DNA from: Neisseriaceae bacterium
GTDB taxonomy: Bacteria; Pseudomonadota; Gammaproteobacteria; Burkholderiales; UBA11063
Assembly (NCBI GenBank): GCA_947441745.1
Contig: CANEUJ010000054.1
Coordinates: forward strand, 1-10,074
DNA: 10,074 nucleotides
Direction: 5' to 3'
Made by a program: the position numbers and the translations under genes. How positions within the stretch are numbered: the first letter of the stretch is position 1; each line of letters begins with the position of its first letter. Below the pieces are notes generated by a model. The model made no database searches. It was not told the origin of the DNA and saw only the letters and a program-made list of their open reading frames with translations. This document shows positions 5,087 through 10,074 of this stretch, piece after piece.

Positions 5087-7454
5087 AAACTTTAGTTTCG
5101 ACTAATTCATACTCAATATCATTTGCGATAACAAATTCTGTTCTTTCTATGTCATTATAACGTTTAGCACTAATTTCTGCTTCAACATGAGTAATAGCTA
5201 CTTTTGATGGATCTGTTGCAACAAGCTCAAAACCACTAAGATCAATCGTATCTGTTATGGTATTAATACGTACTTGAGCTGGTTTTGTCTCAATTATTAA
5301 TACTTCTTCTTTGACGGTTTTTTCGACTACTACTGGAGTAACTTGTGGAGCTTTTACAGCTACTGCAACTTCAGGTGTCACATCAGGCGTTGGCTGCCAA
5401 GCTTGGTTAATTATATTATTTGTATGAGAAACAGCTTTGTTTACATTTTCTTTTGGAGCAATATCCGTCTTAATTTTATTTGGAATAACATTATCGTACT
5501 TATTGGCTGGTCTTGAAGTTACTATATTATCACTTTTAGCGACAAAGTTTTTACCCTGCTCTACGATATTATCATATTTACCTTTAGGCTTACTGGCTAC
5601 AATACTATCATTTTTTTCAACTGCGACATTACTATTCTTATTGTTTTGTCTAACTGTTTGTACCTTGTTATTGCTACGATTGACACCAACTGGGCGTGCT
5701 TTGTTGTGTCTTGTTATTGGAGATGCTTGTTTATTGTTAGTAGTGACTTTATTAGTAGCTACTTTAGGATTTTCAGCACGTGGCTTAAAAATATCCATAA
5801 ATTTAACTAGCATTTTTTTCAAAACAGCTTTTTTATCTATAACTGGAGCTGGTTTGGCAGCAATTATATTCTTAACAACTGCATTATTACTAAGAGAGCT
5901 GGCAGTCTTTTGACCACCTTGGTATTGTAGGTTATCATCAGGAGTTTCAACCAAACTATAACTCATTTTATTATTAAGTGCATCGCTTCCATCATTTGTT
6001 ATCTTACGGATTTTATAATGAGGTGTTTCAAGATGAACATTTGGTATCAAAATAATTTTGATTTTCATGCGGTGTTCAATTTTTGCAACATCATCACGTT
6101 TTTCATTAAGTAAATACGTAGCTACAGATACTGGAAGTTGTACATGAAGAGCTGTAAAGTAGCCAGAGCTTTTCACAACATCTTCTTGAATTATACGTAA
6201 TATGTGTACTGCAGTTGACTCAGTGCCACGAATACTTCCAACACCATCACAGCGTGGACATGTAATTGTAGTTGACTCATCAAGAGATGCTTGTAATCTT
6301 TGACGGGATAGTTCTAGTAAACCAAATTTTGATAGTTTACCCATTTGAATTCGTGCACGATCAAAGCCTAGTTGTTGTTTGAAACGGTTTTCTACATCTC
6401 TTTGGTTTTTTTGTGATTCCATATCAATGAAATCAACCACAACAAGACCACCCAAATCACGTAAACGCAATTGCCGGGCTATTTCTTCTGCGGCTTCCAT
6501 ATTGGTTGCGAAAGCTGTTGCTTCAATATCACTACCCTTATTTGCTTTTGCTGAGTTTACATCAATTGCTGTTAATGCTTCGGTATGATCAATAGCGATT
6601 GATCCACCTGATGGTAAATGTACCATACGCCCATACGCAGTTTCTATTTGATGCTCAATTTGAAAGCGAGAGAATAAAGGCACATTGTCATTATATAGTT
6701 TAACTCGTGGGACAAAATTAGGCATAACATGCGAAATAAACTGGCGTGCTTGTTCGTATACCTCTTCCGTATCAATAAGAATTTCGGTAATGTCTGGTGA
6801 GAAGTGATCGCGGATTGAACGAACAACTAGATTGCTTTCTTGATAAATCAAAAAGCTTCCCTTTTGGTTGGATGAGGCAGTGGTAATTGCATCCCACAAC
6901 TTAACTAGATAATCCAAATCCCATTGCAATTCTTCTGGGAAGCGTCCAAGAGCTGCCGTTCTTGCAATTATACTCATGCTCTCAGGCATCGTTAGGAATG
7001 ATAAAACGTTCTTTAGTTCATCACGCTCATCTCCGTCAATTCGTCTAGAAATACCACCAGAACGAGAGTTGTTCGGCATCAAAACCAAATAACGCCCAGG
7101 TAGAGAGATATAAGTTGTAAGAGCAGCACCTTTATTGCCACGCTCATCTTTTTCTACTTGGATTATTAGTGGGGTACCCTCAGCTAGACGGTTAAATTCT
7201 TTGTGACGTGCTGTATCAGGTAAATATGACGGGTCAATTTCTTTAAACGGTAAAAACCCTTGTTTATCAGTCCCATAATCGACAAAACAGGCTTCTAGCG
7301 ATGGTTCTACTCTTGTAACTACCCCTTTGTATATATTACCACGGCGTTGGGTTTTACTGGTGGTTTCAATATCAAAATTTATTAGTTTTTGACCTTCAAC
7401 TGTTGCAACTCTAAGCTCTTCTTGATAAGTTGCGTTAAATAACATTCGTTTCAT
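5085..7454 (-). CDS. rne: Ribonuclease E (RNase E/G family, long form)
   Basis: Endoribonuclease that cuts single-stranded A/U-rich RNA, central to mRNA decay and to rRNA and tRNA maturation. The N-terminal half has an S1 domain (about 35-120), catalytic Asp298 and Asn300 in AIDVN, Asp341 in VDFIDM, and the zinc link CPRC (399-402), each five residues lower than E. coli RNase E (303, 305, 346, 404, 407). At 789 residues it is longer than RNase G (about 490) and shorter than E. coli RNase E (1061). Beyond about 500 the chain is low-complexity: an amphipathic basic stretch at 541-557 that could bind membrane, a Lys/Asn-rich tract (565-680) with two 17-residue repeats, a Pro/Val-rich part, and a more conserved-looking acidic tail with FELVAT and YELVET. 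ATG 7454 has AAAGGT 6 nt upstream. It diverges from rluC, as in many proteobacteria, and leads into fumC. Confidence 0.95.
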   Translation of the reverse strand: MKRMLFNATYQEELRVATVEGQKLINFDIETTSKTQRRGNIYKGVVTRVEPSLEACFVDYGTDKQGFLPFKEIDPSYLPDTARHKEFNRLAEGTPLIIQVEKDERGNKGAALTTYISLPGRYLVLMPNNSRSGGISRRIDGDERDELKNVLSFLTMPESMSIIARTAALGRFPEELQWDLDYLVKLWDAITTASSNQKGSFLIYQESNLVVRSIRDHFSPDITEILIDTEEVYEQARQFISHVMPNFVPRVKLYNDNVPLFSRFQIEHQIETAYGRMVHLPSGGSIAIDHTEALTAIDVNSAKANKGSDIEATAFATNMEAAEEIARQLRLRDLGGLVVVDFIDMESQKNQRDVENRFKQQLGFDRARIQMGKLSKFGLLELSRQRLQASLDESTTITCPRCDGVGSIRGTESTAVHILRIIQEDVVKSSGYFTALHVQLPVSVATYLLNEKRDDVAKIEHRMKIKIILIPNVHLETPHYKIRKITNDGSDALNNKMSYSLVETPDDNLQYQGGQKTASSLSNNAVVKNIIAAKPAPVIDKKAVLKKMLVKFMDIFKPRAENPKVATNKVTTNNKQASPITRHNKARPVGVNRSNNKVQTVRQNNKNSNVAVEKNDSIVASKPKGKYDNIVEQGKNFVAKSDNIVTSRPANKYDNVIPNKIKTDIAPKENVNKAVSHTNNIINQAWQPTPDVTPEVAVAVKAPQVTPVVVEKTVKEEVLIIETKPAQVRINTITDTIDLSGFELVATDPSKVAITHVEAEISAKRYNDIERTEFVIANDIEYELVETKV

Positions 7455-7535
7455 TTAAGTACCTTTGATTAAAAGCACCTAATTTGCTGATTTTTGTATC
7501 TAGTGTATGATGCCCGTTATAGTTAGTTCATTGAC

Positions 7536-7546
7536 TTGTAACTTAA
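7536..7546 (-). promoter_or_regulatory. Inverted element shared by rne and rluC promoters, rne side
   Basis: On the minus strand this reads TTAAGTTACAA, followed by GTCAATG, about 80-90 nt before the rne start. The same 11 bases occur on the plus strand before rluC. It may be part of a promoter (TACAA as a -10) or a regulator site. Confidence 0.35.
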
Positions 7547-7682
7547 TGTTTGTTTAAATACATGTTGCATAACCAAATTTACTTCTAAACTGTTTTAATG
7601 GACAATAATAAAATTAATAAAATAAAATAAATCGACAAATAGGTTTTATAATAATTATAAAAAGCGAGAAAATTTTTATTTT

Positions 7683-7710
7683 TTGATCTTCCCACAGAAA
7701 TATGTATACT
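7683..7710 (+). promoter_or_regulatory. Candidate rluC promoter (distal)
   Basis: TTGATC (7683-7688) and TATACT (7705-7710) are 16 bp apart on the plus strand, matching the sigma-70 consensus at 4 of 6 and 5 of 6 positions. It would give a leader of about 150 nt for rluC. Promoter-like pairs are frequent in such A+T-rich DNA. Confidence 0.3.
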
Positions 7711-7794
7711 ACTTTAGAGTTGTTCTATAGCCTTTGTTTAGAATGGCACTCGTATAGTATTTAGCTCAACAGATATATATTAGTCTTAGTGATG

Positions 7795-7825
7795 TTTACA
7801 ACTTGTAATAAAATTAAGTTACAAT
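7795..7825 (+). promoter_or_regulatory. Candidate rluC promoter (proximal) with shared element
   Basis: TTTACA (7795-7800) and TACAAT (7820-7825) are 19 bp apart, each one base off consensus; the spacer is longer than ideal. The -10 overlaps the TTAAGTTACAA element at 7814-7824 that is mirrored on the rne side, and TTGTAA at 7803-7808 is inverted against TTACAA at 7819-7824. Transcription would begin about 35 nt before rluC. Confidence 0.35.
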
Positions 7826-7845
7826 CATGCTAATTGTTATCTATT

Positions 7846-7852
7846 AAGGTGA
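7846..7852 (+). promoter_or_regulatory. rluC ribosome binding site, unusually distant
   Basis: AAGGTGA is a good Shine-Dalgarno but lies 14 nt before ATG 7867, further than usual. An in-frame TAA at 7858-7860 excludes any earlier start, so the ATG stands and the spacing is a real oddity that may lower translation. Confidence 0.5.
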
Positions 7853-7866
7853 TATTATAAACTATA

Positions 7867-8814
7867 ATGAGTAATATATTGAGTAAAAATCAAGTTAACT
7901 ATCATTTAGTTAGCGAAAAAGATGAAGATATGAGGCTAGATAATCTCTTAATGCGACTGCTAAAGGGAGTGCCTAAAACTCATATCTATAGAATTATACG
8001 TAGTGGTGAAGTACGGATTAATAAAAAACGTGCGAATGCAAATGATAAGGTTGCCCTAGGTGATGAAATTAGAATTCCACCAGTTACCATAAACCCTAAA
8101 CAAGAAACACATGTTGCTATTCCTCGAGCAAATTTTCCGATTATTTTCGAAGATGATTATTTTTTGATTATTAACAAACCTGATGGTGTAGCTTGTCATG
8201 GGGGTAGTGGAGTTAGCTTTGGGGTAATTGAGCAACTTAGAAAGCATAATCCCCACGCTAAATTCTTGGAACTAGCTCATCGACTTGATCGAGATACTTC
8301 AGGGCTTTTGATTATTGCAAAAAAAAGAAAAGCTTTGGTTGAAATTCAAGAGCTAATTAAAAATGGCAAAATGAGAAAACAGTACTTAGCCCTTAGTCTT
8401 GGTGAATGGAATGATAATTATCGCAATGTAAAAGCTCCTTTGTTTAAGTTTCTAACCAAAGATGGTGAGCGGCGTGTGAGGGTTGACCATGAAAATGGTC
8501 AGTATGCTCAGACTGTTTTTAGTGTAGTTAGAAATTATGTCGGCTATACCTTAGTTAATGCTGATCTAAAAACTGGTCGTACGCATCAAATAAGGGTGCA
8601 TTTACAGCATATAGGATTCCCTATTATTGGAGATGTTAAATATGGTGAATTTGAACATAATAAACAGCTCTTAAAAACTGGGTTTAAAAGAATGTTTTTA
8701 CATGCAGCAAGTCTTGAGTTTACTCATCCAATTACTAATGCAAACATATATCTAGAGGCAAAACTGCCATCGGTATTGCAGTTATTCGTAGATTCACTAA
8801 GTACGCGTAGCTAA
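7867..8814 (+). CDS. rluC: 23S rRNA pseudouridine synthase, RluC type
   Basis: Isomerises uridine to pseudouridine in 23S rRNA; E. coli RluC acts at 955, 2504 and 2580 around the peptidyl transferase centre. The 315 residues match RluC length. An N-terminal S4 RNA-binding domain (about 20-75, with RLDNLLMRLL and SGEVRINKKRA) precedes the catalytic domain, which holds HRLDRDTSG at 138-146 (Asp141 is the expected catalytic aspartate), the RKQYLAL strand at about 170-176, and KTGRTHQIRVHLQHIG at 235-250. The S4 domain excludes RluA, which lacks it. RluD is the close alternative, but divergence from rne is the arrangement known for rluC in E. coli and others. The gene is followed after 96 bp by gyrB with its own promoter. 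Confidence 0.9.
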   Translation: MSNILSKNQVNYHLVSEKDEDMRLDNLLMRLLKGVPKTHIYRIIRSGEVRINKKRANANDKVALGDEIRIPPVTINPKQETHVAIPRANFPIIFEDDYFLIINKPDGVACHGGSGVSFGVIEQLRKHNPHAKFLELAHRLDRDTSGLLIIAKKRKALVEIQELIKNGKMRKQYLALSLGEWNDNYRNVKAPLFKFLTKDGERRVRVDHENGQYAQTVFSVVRNYVGYTLVNADLKTGRTHQIRVHLQHIGFPIIGDVKYGEFEHNKQLLKTGFKRMFLHAASLEFTHPITNANIYLEAKLPSVLQLFVDSLSTRS

Positions 8815-8817
8815 AAT

Positions 8818-8834
8818 CGCAAGAATATGTTGCG
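8818..8834 (+). terminator. Weak hairpin after rluC
   Basis: CGCAA (8818-8822) and TTGCG (8830-8834) form a 5-bp stem with a 7-nt loop four bases after the rluC stop codon. A T tract is missing (the sequence runs on as TAAAAA), so it is at best a poor intrinsic terminator and readthrough into gyrB is likely. Confidence 0.2.
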
Positions 8835-8842
8835 TAAAAACG

Positions 8843-8872
8843 TTAACCCACGCGGGTGAATTAGGGTATAAT
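8843..8872 (+). promoter_or_regulatory. gyrB promoter with internal palindrome
   Basis: TTAACC (8843-8848) and a perfect TATAAT (8867-8872) are 18 bp apart, with predicted start of transcription near 8879. The spacer and -35 carry an imperfect 18-bp palindrome at 8843-8860 (ACCC-acgc-GGGT core at 8846-8857, with TT and AA at its edges), one of the few G+C-rich points in this spacer and a possible operator. Confidence 0.55.
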
Positions 8873-8910
8873 ACAGCTAATAAACTTTATTTATAATAGG
8901 ATAAACTCAA

Positions 8911-10074
8911 ATGACCGAACAAAGCTATGATAGTTCCAGTATTAAGGTTTTAAAAGGGCTTGATGCTGTTAGAAAGCGCCCAGGAATGTATATTGGAGAT
9001 ACTTCTGATGGCTCAGGCTTGCATCATATGGTGTTTGAGGTTTTAGATAATGCAATTGATGAGGCACTAGCTGGTCATTGCAATAATATTAAAGTAACTA
9101 TTCATCAAGACAACTCAATATCAGTTGAAGACAACGGTCGCGGTATACCTACTGATATTCACCAAGAAGAAGGTCGCTCAGCTGCAGAAGTTATTATGAC
9201 GGTGCTTCATGCTGGTGGTAAATTTGATAGCAATTCATACAAAATATCTGGAGGGCTTCATGGGGTTGGGGTTTCAGTTGTAAATGCCCTGTCTGATTGG
9301 TTGAAGCTTACTATCTGGCGTGACAAAAAACATCATGAAATAGATTTTGCTCATGGGGATGCTGTTGCACCACTTTCTTTAATTGGGAGTGCTAATGGTA
9401 AGCAAGGAACACGAGTTCATTTTATGGCAAGTACCGAGACTTTTGGGCTAATTGAATACCATTACGAAATTTTGGCTAAACGAATTCGTGAGTTATCATT
9501 CCTAAATAATGGTGTCAAAATTACTTTATTTGATCAAAGAGACGGCAAAGAAGAAGATTTTGCATTCTCTGGTGGGGTTGCTGGATTTGTTAGCTATGTA
9601 AATCGTAACAAGACAGTACTACATCCAAATATTTTCCATTGTACTGGTGAAAAAGAAAGTATGGGAATTGAAGTTGCTATGCAATGGAATGACTCATATC
9701 AAGAAAGTGTACAGTGTTTCACCAATAATATTCCACAGCGTGATGGTGGCTCTCATTTATCAGCATTACGTACTGTAATGACTAGAACTCTTAATCAATA
9801 CATTGAAGAGCAAGAACTAGCAAAAAAAGCTAAGGTAAATACTAGTGGGGATGATATGCGTGAAGGCTTATCCTGTATCGTATCGGTTAAACTACCTGAC
9901 CCTAAATTCTCATCCCAAACTAAAGATAAACTAGTATCTTCAGAGATTTCTCCAGTACTTCAAGATATCGTTGGTGAAGCTTTAAAGACTTATCTACTAG
10001 AAAACCCCAATGATGCTAAGATTATCTGTGGGAAGATTATAGATGCGGCGAGAGCTCGTGAAGCGGCTCGCAAG
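8911..10074 (+). CDS. gyrB: DNA gyrase subunit B, N-terminal part (cut by window end)
   Basis: ATPase subunit of the type II topoisomerase that introduces negative supercoils; works as A2B2 with GyrA. The first 388 codons are present with no stop before the window edge; full proteins are about 800 residues. The GHKL ATPase domain shows VLDNAIDEA (44-52; Glu43 as the general base, Asn47 for Mg), DNGRGIP (74-80, Asp74 to adenine) and GGLHGVG (114-120). The transducer domain carries QTK (336-338), whose Lys contacts the ATP gamma-phosphate. Arg137 corresponds to Arg136 of E. coli, the coumarin-sensitivity site, so there is no resistance change there. QCFTNNIPQRDGGSHL and the RAREAARK stretch are typical of GyrB; ParE is a less likely alternative. 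ATG 8911 has AGGATAA 7 nt upstream. It is not next to dnaA-dnaN-recF here. Confidence 0.96.
   Translation, partial: MTEQSYDSSSIKVLKGLDAVRKRPGMYIGDTSDGSGLHHMVFEVLDNAIDEALAGHCNNIKVTIHQDNSISVEDNGRGIPTDIHQEEGRSAAEVIMTVLHAGGKFDSNSYKISGGLHGVGVSVVNALSDWLKLTIWRDKKHHEIDFAHGDAVAPLSLIGSANGKQGTRVHFMASTETFGLIEYHYEILAKRIRELSFLNNGVKITLFDQRDGKEEDFAFSGGVAGFVSYVNRNKTVLHPNIFHCTGEKESMGIEVAMQWNDSYQESVQCFTNNIPQRDGGSHLSALRTVMTRTLNQYIEEQELAKKAKVNTSGDDMREGLSCIVSVKLPDPKFSSQTKDKLVSSEISPVLQDIVGEALKTYLLENPNDAKIICGKIIDAARAREAARK

Larger units (their letters stand above)
7455..7866. other. 412-bp divergent rne/rluC regulatory region
   Basis: No gene is supported in this long, very A+T-rich spacer. It carries the minus-strand leader of rne and the plus-strand leader of rluC. 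A perfect 11-bp inverted repeat (7536-7546 and 7814-7824) lies near each end. Two plus-strand promoter-like pairs toward rluC are noted separately, and a TTTATAAT-A-ATTATAAA palindrome lies at 7646-7662. In E. coli the long rne leader mediates autoregulation by RNase E; here no obvious stable hairpin is visible near the rne start, only a 4-bp stem (AGCA with TGCT) just upstream. Confidence 0.5.

Noticed and set aside
5437..5913. 158-codon plus-strand frame with a hydrophobic, Leu-rich product
   Set aside because: It is exactly antisense to the Lys/Asn-rich tail of RNase E; the Leu/Ile-rich composition is the expected mirror of Lys/Asn codons, and no start signals are present.
6379..6588. 69-codon plus-strand frame within rne
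   Set aside because: Antisense to the catalytic core of RNase E, including the conserved Asp motifs; the frame is a codon-bias shadow.
2518..7784. Shared 14-mer AGATATATATTAGT at 2518-2531 and 7771-7784
   Set aside because: Low-complexity AT sequence in an AT-rich genome, with no similarity in the flanks; most likely chance.

Overview
This is chromosomal DNA from a low-G+C Gram-negative bacterium (A+T clearly dominant in and between genes). The GyrB, RNase E, FumC and RluC sequences are proteobacterial. The GyrB transducer region and the E. coli-like residue numbering of the enzymes suggest a beta- or gammaproteobacterium, and the GyrB reads to me most like an AT-rich Neisseriales-type betaproteobacterium. 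That placement is a recollection-based inference; no alignment was run.

Layout. Positions 1-243 show no gene. A lone Sfp-type phosphopantetheinyl transferase lies on the minus strand (244-879, TTG start). It diverges from a lysC-type aspartokinase (1103-2452, plus), which has a possible 8-codon overlapping leader ORF in front of it. The spacer after lysC holds a roughly 122-bp nested inverted repeat, then a promoter with a palindrome, then a DJ-1/PfpI/Hsp31-like gene (2726-3406, plus). Between that gene and the convergent fumC lie two nearly identical 124-bp palindromic repeat units (3411-3534 and 3550-3673). The rne-fumC pair runs on the minus strand (7454 down to 3679) with an 11-nt gap and is almost certainly one transcript. 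rne diverges from the pseudouridine synthase gene rluC (7867-8814, plus) across a 412-bp spacer carrying a perfect 11-bp inverted repeat. gyrB starts at 8911 behind its own promoter and runs off the window.

Functionally this is mostly core housekeeping: RNA turnover and 23S rRNA modification (rne, rluC), TCA cycle (fumC), DNA topology (gyrB), aspartate-family amino acid synthesis (lysC), carrier-protein activation (PPTase) and probable carbonyl/oxidative stress defence (PfpI-like). I do not see a phage, transposase gene, CRISPR array, toxin-antitoxin pair, tRNA or rRNA. The less ordinary content is non-coding or organisational: the tandem palindromic repeats, the nested inverted repeat after lysC, the possible lysC leader, the fusion of rne and fumC into one transcription unit, and the shared element in the rne/rluC divergent promoter region. 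I found no convincing new multi-gene system.
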